Positions 8,901-15,600 of a stretch of 28,246 nucleotides of DNA are shown piece after piece (positions within the stretch are counted from its first letter, which is position 1; each line of letters opens with the position of its first letter). The stretch covers positions 1 to 28,246 of the forward strand of contig DAOWES010000152.1 in the NCBI GenBank assembly GCA_030638385.1, read 5' to 3'. A program made the translations under genes and the position numbers. Origin of the DNA: Candidatus Cloacimonadota bacterium (GTDB lineage: Bacteria > Cloacimonadota > Cloacimonadia > Cloacimonadales > TCS61). The notes under the pieces were generated by a model that saw only the letters and a program-made list of their open reading frames with translations, was not told the origin of the DNA and ran no database searches.

Positions 8901-9412
8901 ATATTGATCAAGCTAAAACATCAGTTGCATTAGAAGTTGGAGAAAATGAGATTTCGTCAAAAACTAAAGGAATTATCAAGCCCCAAAATGAAATAGGTGC
9001 CATATTGATTGATGACGATAGAGGTAAGCAATTAATGGGCAAAAATATTTTAATTGTTGATGATGACATAAGGAATATTTTTACTGTGATGGGGGTACTT
9101 GAAGAGTATCATATGAATGTATTTACCGCTTCCAATGGTCAAGAGGCTATTGATTTGCTATTATATGCTAATAGCAAAATAGATTTGGTGCTGCTGGATA
9201 TGATGATGCCGATAATGGATGGTTTTGAAGCTATGAAAAAAATTCGAAAAACTAAAAAATTGAAAGATATTCCAATACTAGCTTTCACAGATGATAATAT
9301 GCGTGGAGATGAGGAAAAATGCCTTGAAGCCGGGGCGAATGATTGCCTTACTAAGCCAATAAATATTACTAGATTATTTACAATAATTCTGGAGTGCTTA
9401 CATGATAAGTAG
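5924..9412 (+). CDS. hybrid sensor histidine kinase (sensor-HAMP-PAS-PAS-HisKA-HATPase-REC)
   Basis: A 1162-residue membrane-bound hybrid kinase. TM1 is at about 15-35 and TM2 at about 337-358, flanking a roughly 300-residue extracytoplasmic region of the Cache type (inferred from layout and size). A HAMP lies at about 358-412, with a second partial HAMP-like stretch near 413-448 (AMGDFEREI). Two PAS domains follow at about 450-560 and 570-690, then a coiled coil at 690-740. The phosphoacceptor is H751 in ANMSHELKSPLNS. The ATPase motifs are the N box near 868-873, VVDTGIGIE (909-917) and GGIGLGLSIARAL (938-950). The receiver domain at 1041-1155 has acidic D1046-D1048, phosphoacceptor D1092 (LLDMMMP), T1122 and K1144. 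AGAGG precedes the ATG by 6 bases. It probably passes phosphate to the downstream response regulator. The ligand is unknown. Confidence 0.94.
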   Translation: MRFFKKIKSSIRLKLLTIFIIISFIPILMFSSLIIRFLQKECIGEVCSKVEAIGTLKFDNILYYINNISHVTQLLSDKAIVYRQIGQINKLRSKYQDLPEMMKSEEYAKLAEDFDEFINHFSIHFSFYDIILINKEGDIVFTKQKESDLATNIFSGSYKNTALAKAIRNSKETKKQTITDFTFHEPSGNRAYAFISNVVKDNSGRIKGYLAFQISTSDFFEIINDKIGLFDTGESYLVGEDFLLRSSIRNDENEILQKRIQTDAVEYFFKYYRHLNSKVENADQFPMQVTENYRGEKVVSYARILRLKEMFNTDFNWVLVTEMGVKEKFASSRSLLFRLLYHGIGFMIVLIIFSIILAMKFARPIKKLTLIASEISKGRFDKEIDISLNDEIGELATSIMEMKNNLAEAIEQAESIAMGDFEREIIPQSENDVLRLSLKKMTNILKEKDKFNSTIMDSTQAGVLLIDAETHIVEYANPMATEMIGTYKGNIIGQVCNKFFHPYMEKECQILDKGFSIEKSEKTLLTANGDEYSILITVKPIKIGDKKQLIMTFIDITEIKQLQKQIAISEKKYRTMFKASPACLLVTNEKGVIVEINNKVKKWLGYDSEEIIGKKVLNLPFLDKNAKRRIIEELRLSPNSETSSDYEIEFIAKDGSIQIGLVFIDQLKIDEKVFGEIITILNVTKQHKIEDEIKASNEELERKTEFLEKNRIELNKKNATLTEAREELIKRAEMLKNSSKYKSEFLANMSHELKSPLNSLLILSNNLAKNKKANLTEKEVESAKIINRSGRHLLHLINEILDLSKIEAGKMEIHPAQLYIEDFKSNITRNYSQLCEERNLELRFSQSDDFPELFISDCQHLDQIIKNLFLNSLKFTSSGYIAINFFKPTEQIDLSRSMLDYRKAIAISVVDTGIGIEKLGAIFESFQQEDGSTSRKYGGIGLGLSIARALTKLLGGEIQLESKVGVGSTFTVYLPEVITLDKDLKISNPSQKNIDQAKTSVALEVGENEISSKTKGIIKPQNEIGAILIDDDRGKQLMGKNILIVDDDIRNIFTVMGVLEEYHMNVFTASNGQEAIDLLLYANSKIDLVLLDMMMPIMDGFEAMKKIRKTKKLKDIPILAFTDDNMRGDEEKCLEAGANDCLTKPINITRLFTIILECLHDK

Positions 9413-9457
9413 AAGTGAAGTCATATCATTAATTTTGCATAATTGATTGTTTTCTAG

Positions 9458-9596
9458 AACCTCACCCCGACCCTCTAGGATTCGGCTTTTACGAATCGGC
9501 TTTTCGAAGAAAAACGATTTCGATCAAAACGATATCTGCGAGGAGAGGGAGATGTCGCCCTTCTCCTCGCAGGAGAAGGGGTTAGGGGATGAGGTT
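9458..9596. repeat. MITE-like inverted-repeat element with nested hairpins
   Basis: A 139-bp non-coding element with inverted ends (left AACCTCACCCCGACCC, right read in reverse as AACCTCATCCCCTAACCCC). Inside are a GATTCG/CGAATC hairpin near 9481-9499 and a perfect 10-bp stem CCCTTCTCCT/AGGAGAAGGG with the 3-base loop CGC at 9558-9580. It lies between the kinase and the response regulator. The 12-base TCACCCCGACCC of its left end recurs in reverse at 15436-15447, and the CTCGCAGGA core recurs in the hairpin at 24843-24888. It could also act as a transcription attenuator between the two genes. Confidence 0.7.
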
Positions 9597-9648
9597 TTTA
9601 ATTGAATGTTTAAGCAAAAGAGTAAGTTATATTGCTATTGGAGGTTTG

Positions 9649-10284
9649 ATGGAAAATGCAAAAATATTAATTGTTGATGATAAAATTGAAAATCTTATTG
9701 TTTTGGAAGTTCTCTTGGAAGAAATTGAAAATATTAAAATAATACGTGCCTTATCCGGATTTGAAGCACTTGAGAAAATACTCAAACATGATTTTGCGTT
9801 GATACTTATGGATGTTCAAATGCCTGAAATGGACGGTTTTGAAACGATCGAGATGATGAAGAAAACCAATAAGGGAAGATATATTCCCGTGATTTTTATA
9901 TCTGCAATCTATAAAGATGATTTTTATAAGATTCGTGGTGTTAAATCGGGAGGTATAGATTTTATTACCAAGCCGATAATTGATGAAATTTTAATCGGCA
10001 AAGTTAATATCTTTTTAGAATTGTATAGGCAGAAACAAGAATTACAACACATAATTATAGAATTAAAAGAAGCATTGGGAAATGTTCAGCAACTTCAAGG
10101 CTTGATTCCAATTTGTTCAAGTTGTAAAAAAATCCGTGAAGATAAAGGATATTGGAGTAGTGTAGAAGATTATATTTCCAGAAATTCTAAAGTTATGTTT
10201 AGTCATACTGTCTGTGATGATTGTATGAAAAAATTATATCCTGAGACATTCAAGCGCATTTTAAAAAAAAGAAAAAAGAAATAA
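9649..10284 (+). CDS. response regulator with C-terminal four-cysteine domain
   Basis: A 211-residue protein. Residues 1-125 are a receiver domain with acidic D10-D11, phosphoacceptor D55 (LILMDVQMP), S85 and K108 (FITKP). A short coiled coil at about 125-150 leads to a small domain with C156-x2-C159 (IPICSSCKKIREDKGYW) and C189-x2-C192, a probable zinc site. This tail is known from many response regulators and PAS proteins of anaerobic bacteria, but its function is not established. There is no DNA-binding domain, so output is likely by protein contact. The start at 9649 is chosen because TTGGAGG lies 4-5 bases upstream. The longer frame from 9589 begins inside the repeat element. Its likely phosphodonor is the hybrid kinase just upstream. 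Confidence 0.9.
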   Translation: MENAKILIVDDKIENLIVLEVLLEEIENIKIIRALSGFEALEKILKHDFALILMDVQMPEMDGFETIEMMKKTNKGRYIPVIFISAIYKDDFYKIRGVKSGGIDFITKPIIDEILIGKVNIFLELYRQKQELQHIIIELKEALGNVQQLQGLIPICSSCKKIREDKGYWSSVEDYISRNSKVMFSHTVCDDCMKKLYPETFKRILKKRKKK

Positions 10285-10349
10285 CAAAATATTCGAATTT
10301 GTTCCGCTTCTGCTGGTGGAATTTTTACAAATGTGTCCACCTTCTCCAA

Positions 10350-10379
10350 CAAAAACAGCCCATAACAAATGCTATGGGC
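10350..10379 (-). terminator. terminator of the split-AOR operon
   Basis: A 7-bp stem GCCCATA/TATGGGC with an 8-base loop at 10358-10379. On the minus strand it is followed by TGTTTTTG. It lies about 25 bases past the stop codon of the AOR C-terminal gene, between convergent genes. No comparable T run follows on the plus strand. Confidence 0.65.
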
Positions 10380-10401
10380 CATATATAATCAGTAATTTTA
10401 T

Positions 10402-12396
10402 CTACTGCATATTTTTTACTATATCAATTAATTCCGGTAAATCTATCCCGAGTTCTTTTAAACGAGAAATTTTTGGAACAGCATTTGATGTCCACCCACG
10501 CTTTTCATAAGCAGCGTCGATAACTTTATTATACTGATTTTCACGATATTCTCTGATTAGTGCCATCTTTTCCTCGATAGTTTTTGTTTCGGGATCCACA
10601 CCAATATATTCTCTAAGGTCACGGTTATAATATTCCTCTTCACGAGAGAGATATTCCTCTTTGGTAACCGGGCCAACTGCACGATATGGAGGAAGATCAT
10701 ATTTCCTGGTTCCATATCCCATCATCAAGTTCATAATACGCTGAAGGTTGTGAACTCTTGCCGATTGATCAAGCATCTTTTGTTCATCAAGCTCAATTCC
10801 TGTCATACCTTCAAAGTACTTCCAATAATTTTCCACGTGTTCAGGAATTTTGGCAGCTTCTTGAGGAGCGTTTACGATAGAGTTATTTTTGGGACTTACA
10901 TCATTCCAAACAATTTTACATAATCCTAATAATCCGAACCAAGTACGGAAAAGAGGGAAGTAGTAAAGTGCTTCTGCTTTATCGGCAAATGATGGAATTT
11001 GGTTATTTACCATATCCATGAAGATAAGCCATGCTTCATCATGCTGAGGGCCTTTATTGGCCAATGTATAACCCGCTTGCTGAGCAAGAGATTCTTTACA
11101 CATATATTCAGAATATTCCAAACCTTTGGCCTGCATGCCGATATCACGCATAAATTTTTCATGCTCGGGGAACATTTTGCTCCATTTATTTTGAAGCCAT
11201 AAAATACCTTGGCCAACGTCCACGCCAAAGCCTTCACCTAAAGCCATTTGGTGTAAAAGCTCAAGAGCTTCAATTCCGTTTCCAAAGTTCAGTTCCAAGC
11301 CACCGGTTATTTTTTTGTCGATTATTCCTTCTTCATAACATTCCATCACAAAAGCCACGCATGTAGCAAATGAGATAGTGTCGATACCGTAAGTATCGCA
11401 ATAGAAGTTGTACTCTACAATATGGTCCGGGTTAAATATTCCCATGTTTGCTCCACCGGCTGATGTTTCATATTCAGGACCATCAACAATTACCGGTTGA
11501 CCTTTGTAAGGGCCGGTTTCAGGACGGAATCCATCAACAGCTTTGGCACAAGCCATAGAGCATCCACGCCAACAAGCATCTGCAGATCCTTGAGTGAAAT
11601 ATTTGTCTTTAAGAACTTTTGAATCTATTTTATAAGTTTCAGGGTGACGCCCAAATTTGTAGTTATGAACCGGTAAGATATCGTATTTATCCATAACTTC
11701 CACGATATTTGCAGTACCTACTTCACGCATTCTGCACTGAGTTGAATCATTCTGAGCCATTTCGCCATTAACTTTCATACCATGATTACGAATAAGCTTA
11801 TCGTTTACAGGATTATTTTTCTTGTCTTCAATCTTGATAGCTCCGGTTGGACAAACAAATGCGCAAGAAGTACAGCCAATGCAGTGATCATCAATTTCTC
11901 CAAATGGCATCCCAACGTGACGTTCTATTCCGGTACCGGCAAATCCTAAGATTCTTTCCAGCATAAATTCATCACAAGCACGAACACATTTTCCACATAA
12001 AATACAAGCGTTTTTACTTTCTTCAGTATAAGTGCTAGCAAATTTTTTATTATCAGTTGCACCACATTTTTTTGCTAAGGCTTGGATAACCGGAACATTT
12101 GGATATCTGCCCAAATAGACTTCTGCCAATGTTTTACGATGCTTTGAAACTTTTTCTGAATTCGTCCAAACTTCTATCTCTTTTCTAACAGGATAATTAC
12201 AGCTAGTTACAAGTTCTTTCTTTCCATCTATCTCGATCTCACACATACACATACGGCAAGAGCCATTTGGGGTAAGATCTTTATGATGACACAATGTAGG
12301 AATATTAATGCCCACTTTGTTTAGAACGTCTAATAGTGTTGCACCGGAAGCTACTGCTGTTTTTTCTCCATTTATGATAATTTCAATTTTTGCCAT
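10402..12396 (-). CDS. NuoG/HydA-type iron-sulfur region fused to AOR C-terminal catalytic domains
   Basis: A 664-residue fusion. Residues 1-70 are a plant-type [2Fe-2S] ferredoxin domain with C36, C47, C50 and C66, as at the front of NuoG and HydA. The usual His-Cys3 [4Fe-4S] motif that follows in those proteins is absent. Two [4Fe-4S] ferredoxin motifs come next (C131, C134, C137, C141 and C172, C175, C178, C182). From about 220 to the end the protein matches domains 2 and 3 of tungsten AORs: cluster cysteines C275, C279, C283 and C493 (GLLGLCKI), GPEYE at 306-310, GIDTIS at 337-342 and H452. It has no AOR domain 1, which is in the neighbouring gene ending 1 bp upstream. Together they should rebuild one tungstopterin enzyme that oxidises aldehydes or reduces carboxylic acids. 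The substrate is unknown. Confidence 0.88.
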   Translation of the reverse strand: MAKIEIIINGEKTAVASGATLLDVLNKVGINIPTLCHHKDLTPNGSCRMCMCEIEIDGKKELVTSCNYPVRKEIEVWTNSEKVSKHRKTLAEVYLGRYPNVPVIQALAKKCGATDNKKFASTYTEESKNACILCGKCVRACDEFMLERILGFAGTGIERHVGMPFGEIDDHCIGCTSCAFVCPTGAIKIEDKKNNPVNDKLIRNHGMKVNGEMAQNDSTQCRMREVGTANIVEVMDKYDILPVHNYKFGRHPETYKIDSKVLKDKYFTQGSADACWRGCSMACAKAVDGFRPETGPYKGQPVIVDGPEYETSAGGANMGIFNPDHIVEYNFYCDTYGIDTISFATCVAFVMECYEEGIIDKKITGGLELNFGNGIEALELLHQMALGEGFGVDVGQGILWLQNKWSKMFPEHEKFMRDIGMQAKGLEYSEYMCKESLAQQAGYTLANKGPQHDEAWLIFMDMVNNQIPSFADKAEALYYFPLFRTWFGLLGLCKIVWNDVSPKNNSIVNAPQEAAKIPEHVENYWKYFEGMTGIELDEQKMLDQSARVHNLQRIMNLMMGYGTRKYDLPPYRAVGPVTKEEYLSREEEYYNRDLREYIGVDPETKTIEEKMALIREYRENQYNKVIDAAYEKRGWTSNAVPKISRLKELGIDLPELIDIVKNMQ

Positions 12397-12397
12397 T

Positions 12398-15121
12398 TTA
12401 CTTCACCTCCACAGCATTAAATTTACACACATCGGCACAAATTCCACACTTAATACACTTATCCTGATCAATTACATGCAGCTTTTTGGTATCTCCACTA
12501 ATTGCATTTACAGGACAATTTCTTGCGCAGAGGGTACAGCCAATACATTTCTCATTAATTGTATATGTAAGCATGCCTTTGCAAACTGAACATTTTTTAT
12601 CTATCACATGATCATTAAGCTCATCTGCAAAATATTTAATTAAGCTAAGGGTTGGATTTGCTCCGGTTTTTCCCAAATTACACAAACTGGAATTAGCAAC
12701 CATTTCAGCAGTTTCTGATAAGAATTCAATATCTTCCCGGGTTCCTTTTCCATCGCAAATCTGCTTTAATTTATTTGATAATGCAAATATGCCTTCGCGA
12801 CACGGAGTACATTTTCCGCAACTTTCACTGCTGAGATATTCCATTAACTTTGCAGACGTATCTACCATACATTTAACAGAGTTATAAACGATAATCTGAC
12901 CGGAACCTACAATTGTTCCTATCGCTTTTAGTGAGTCAAAGTCGAATGGTGTGTCAAGTTGCGCCGCCGAGATTAATCCACCGGAGGGTCCGCCAATTTG
13001 AGCAGCTTTAAATTCTTCACCTTCAACCAAGCCGGCTAATTCGATAATTTTTCGAATTGGTGTTCCTAGCTTGATTTCAAATGTACCGGATTTTTTTACA
13101 TCACCAATAACAGTTACAAGTTTTGTTTGATTTTGCTTAAACCATTCAGCGCCATTGTTGATAATGGCAGTTACGTTAGATAATGTTTCGATGTTATTTA
13201 ATAAGATAGGATTTGCTTCATTTTCGGCAGCATGAATGTATTTGGTACTAGGCTCGGTTTGACGACCTGCCACAGCAGAGATTATTGCCGATGATTCTCC
13301 ACCCACAAAACTTCCGTTTCCTTTGTGAAGTTCAATATTGAAACCGAAACCGGAATTTTTGATATTATCGCTCAAGTATCCCATAGTTCTTGCTTCGTGA
13401 ATAGCCTTGTCGATACGTTTAAGAGCCAAAGTGTATTCATTGCGAGTGTAGATGATTCCTTTGGTAGCTCCTGTAGCAAAAGCAGCAATAAGCATACCTT
13501 CGATAACTCTGTGAGGATCATTCTCTAATTGCAGATTACCGTGGTCTGCGTTACAAATAATTTTAAGTTCTTTTTCAGAATTTTTATTTGTTTCGGCAGC
13601 AACTTTCCATTTCATACCTGTGATGAAACCTGCTCCGCCATGACCTTTTAGCTCGGAAGCGATGATCTCTTCCACGACAGCATCGGCGTTATTTTGTTCT
13701 AATACTTTATTAAAAGCTTCATAACCACCGGCAGTTTTATATGAGCTAATGCATTCAGCATCAATTCTATGCCAATTTTTGGTCGAAACAATTGTTTCCT
13801 GACATTTGCAATTATCGCATTCTTCGGCCACTTCTAAAACGTTTCCTTCAAAAGTTCTAGCGATAACTTTTTCCACATCTTCAAGTTTGAAATTTCCATG
13901 TAGAGTATCGTTTATTTTTATAACCGGAGCAGAACCGCAGATTCCCAAACAAGGAACTGCTTTAAGAGTGAATTTATTATCGGAAGTTGTTTCTCCCTCA
14001 ATAATATTTAAAGTTTTGGCAAATTCTTCGAGTAACTTATCGCCACCTTTTGCCTGACAGGCTCCACCGGCACAAATGCTAATTACATTTTCACCTTGAG
14101 GGATAAGGGATAATGCGCTTGAACTTGTTACAATATTATAGATTATAGCTTTATCTATCCATAATCCTTTGGTTAATAAAGTCATCGCTTCTTTGGAAAT
14201 ATAGCCAAATTCTTTCTGAATATCAAAAAGCATTTCGTTTAAATATTCTTTCTTGTTCTTATAGCCTTTAATAATCATGCTAATTGTTTTCATCTGAGTT
14301 CCACACTCAGAAAGATTGCTAAATGGTTTAACAAAATTTTTGGAAGCTTTGCTCTCCTCAATAGACCAAGCAGGAGTTTCCGGTGAATTTTTCAGAACAA
14401 GAGCTTTAAGTTTTTTATCTCTAAAAACTCTTCCAATTCCACCACGACCGGCTTGTTTAAGACGGCAAAGCCCACGACGCCAATCGTAGAATGAGAAGTT
14501 CAAAAGTCCCATTCGAGCATAGCTAGCAGCACGTCCGGCCGAAACAACGGCAATATTGCGCATATCATCTTCATTATCGGCATACATCTCTGTTAATTCT
14601 TCAGCTAATACATGAGAGTCAATAGATTCAAGTGGAGCAGTTTCCAATGAAATTCTGCTATTAATTGTATCGATAACTATCATTGTTTCTTCTTTTGCTT
14701 GCCCGGTAAGCATCAAGGCATCAAAGCCGGCAAATTTTAAGAATGGCCCAAAATAACCACCCACATTACTATCTACCATTGCATTGGTAGCGGGGGAGAT
14801 GGCTGTTACAATTGTTTTCCCGGATCCCGGAAATGAGGCTGTTCCGGCTAAAGGTCCCGGAGAAAATACGATTGGGTTTTCAGGACTATCCCATTTTGTG
14901 TTTTTGTTAATATGCTTGAAAGTAAGCCAAAGATCGAAACCCTTGCCACCGATCCAAAGTCTTTTCATCTCTTCGGTTACAGGATGGATTTTAAATTCAT
15001 TTTTATCCAGATCGATAACTAAATATCGATTTGTATAGCCTTTTTCAAGTTCTACTTTTTCATAAGAAAACTCTGCAATAAGTTCATGCATGTCTTTCAT
15101 TTTTTCTATATGCTTGTTCAT
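12398..15121 (-). CDS. AOR N-terminal domain fused to NuoE, NuoF and 2x[4Fe-4S] ferredoxin
   Basis: A 907-residue fusion. Residues 28-245 are AOR domain 1, which cradles the pterin cofactor (WIGGKGFDLWL, PGPLAGT, NVGGYFGPFLKFAGFDAL, AGRGGIGRVFRDKKLKALV). Residues about 290-430 are a NuoE-like thioredoxin-fold [2Fe-2S] domain with C350, C355, C391 and C395. Residues about 450-835 are NuoF-like: the FMN loop GHGGAGFITG is kept, and cluster N3 ligands C768, C771, C774 and C814 are present. However, the NADEGxPG segment reads NADHGN with several residues deleted (524-530), and CGEETA reads GGESSA. Two [4Fe-4S] motifs close the protein (C859, C862, C865, C869; C889, C892, C895, C899). AOR domains 2-3 are in the next gene, 1 bp downstream. 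GGGAGGAG precedes the ATG. It is probably cytoplasmic. The electron acceptor is uncertain. Confidence 0.88.
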   Translation of the reverse strand: MNKHIEKMKDMHELIAEFSYEKVELEKGYTNRYLVIDLDKNEFKIHPVTEEMKRLWIGGKGFDLWLTFKHINKNTKWDSPENPIVFSPGPLAGTASFPGSGKTIVTAISPATNAMVDSNVGGYFGPFLKFAGFDALMLTGQAKEETMIVIDTINSRISLETAPLESIDSHVLAEELTEMYADNEDDMRNIAVVSAGRAASYARMGLLNFSFYDWRRGLCRLKQAGRGGIGRVFRDKKLKALVLKNSPETPAWSIEESKASKNFVKPFSNLSECGTQMKTISMIIKGYKNKKEYLNEMLFDIQKEFGYISKEAMTLLTKGLWIDKAIIYNIVTSSSALSLIPQGENVISICAGGACQAKGGDKLLEEFAKTLNIIEGETTSDNKFTLKAVPCLGICGSAPVIKINDTLHGNFKLEDVEKVIARTFEGNVLEVAEECDNCKCQETIVSTKNWHRIDAECISSYKTAGGYEAFNKVLEQNNADAVVEEIIASELKGHGGAGFITGMKWKVAAETNKNSEKELKIICNADHGNLQLENDPHRVIEGMLIAAFATGATKGIIYTRNEYTLALKRIDKAIHEARTMGYLSDNIKNSGFGFNIELHKGNGSFVGGESSAIISAVAGRQTEPSTKYIHAAENEANPILLNNIETLSNVTAIINNGAEWFKQNQTKLVTVIGDVKKSGTFEIKLGTPIRKIIELAGLVEGEEFKAAQIGGPSGGLISAAQLDTPFDFDSLKAIGTIVGSGQIIVYNSVKCMVDTSAKLMEYLSSESCGKCTPCREGIFALSNKLKQICDGKGTREDIEFLSETAEMVANSSLCNLGKTGANPTLSLIKYFADELNDHVIDKKCSVCKGMLTYTINEKCIGCTLCARNCPVNAISGDTKKLHVIDQDKCIKCGICADVCKFNAVEVK

Positions 15122-15138
15122 GCGCGCTCCTCCCAGTG

Positions 15139-15144
15139 ATTATA
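15139..15144 (-). promoter_or_regulatory. possible -10 box for the split-AOR operon
   Basis: TATAAT is read on the minus strand 18 bases before the ATG. The matching -35 window (CTTACT) keeps only 3 of 6 bases. If used, the transcript would have a leader of about 10 bases and would exclude the stem-loop further upstream. Confidence 0.25.
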
Positions 15145-15254
15145 TTTTAAATATTTTTTGTAGTAAGAGATTGTGTAATAATTGATCTTTTTTGTTAAAT
15201 TGCACAAAATCCTAACCTTACTTGTCCTCTTTCCAAACACGGGAGGCAAGATAG

Positions 15255-15327
15255 TTTCCATAGTCTCACCCATAGGCTCACAAAACATAGATATTTCCTT
15301 AGCTAAGTAAACTCGAGGCTATGGAAA
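15255..15327. other. 13-bp stem-loop upstream of the split-AOR operon
   Basis: TTTCCATAGTCTC at 15255-15267 pairs with GAGGCTATGGAAA at 15315-15327. The 13 pairs are all Watson-Crick except one G-U (as plus-strand RNA; an A/C mismatch as minus-strand RNA). The 47-base loop contains CATAGG, which could pair in competition with one arm, and a TTAGCTAA palindrome. Whether it acts as RNA on either strand or as a DNA element is unknown. Confidence 0.45.
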
Positions 15328-15600
15328 AAAATTTCTTTATATTCCTAAAGTCAAGATTTTTTAACTATAGATTTTTTTCTTTTGATTAATGTGCCGTAAT
15401 ATCAAATTCTGCCATAAGTTTTTGAATTCTCAAAAGGGTCGGGGTGATGTTTTACAAAACAATCAATCATGGCTAATTCAAGCCCTTTATGACTGAAAAT
15501 ATTCTTGACCTTAAAACCACCTGCAAATAATAAAGTTAACTACCTTAAATGCTAGTATATTAGCAAGTTATGGTCTATTCAACATTAAGAGGTTCGAATT

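Larger units (their letters stand above)
15122..15600. other. divergent intergenic region with a long stem-loop
   Basis: 479 bp between the split-AOR operon (minus) and nadE (plus), with no convincing ORF. It contains the stem-loop at 15255-15327 and a 12-base relic of the 9458 repeat at 15436-15447. A short palindrome TGCTA-N6-TAGCA at 15550-15565 lies 35 bp before nadE, overlapping a TATATT, and could be an operator or chance. AGAGG for nadE is at the end. Riboswitch motifs that I know well are not recognisable. Confidence 0.5.

Noticed and set aside
9589..9648. Longer N-terminus for the response regulator
   Set aside because: The extra 20 codons begin inside the inverted-repeat element, while a strong GGAGG precedes the internal ATG at 9649, where receiver domains normally begin.
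10999..11237. Overlapping short ORFs on both strands inside the AOR C-terminal gene
   Set aside because: They are shadow frames of a clearly conserved coding region, with no start signals.
10402..15121. Sequencing error or rearrangement explaining the split AOR
   Set aside because: Each gene has its own complete ferredoxin-type modules fused in frame, with a good ribosome binding site on the upstream gene and a 1-bp gap between the two. A simple frameshift of one AOR gene would not place NuoE/NuoF between the two halves.
15122..15600. Moco/Tuco or c-di-GMP riboswitch before the split AOR
   Set aside because: A tungsten enzyme makes this tempting, but I could not match conserved riboswitch motifs. 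Only an unnamed stem-loop is supported.
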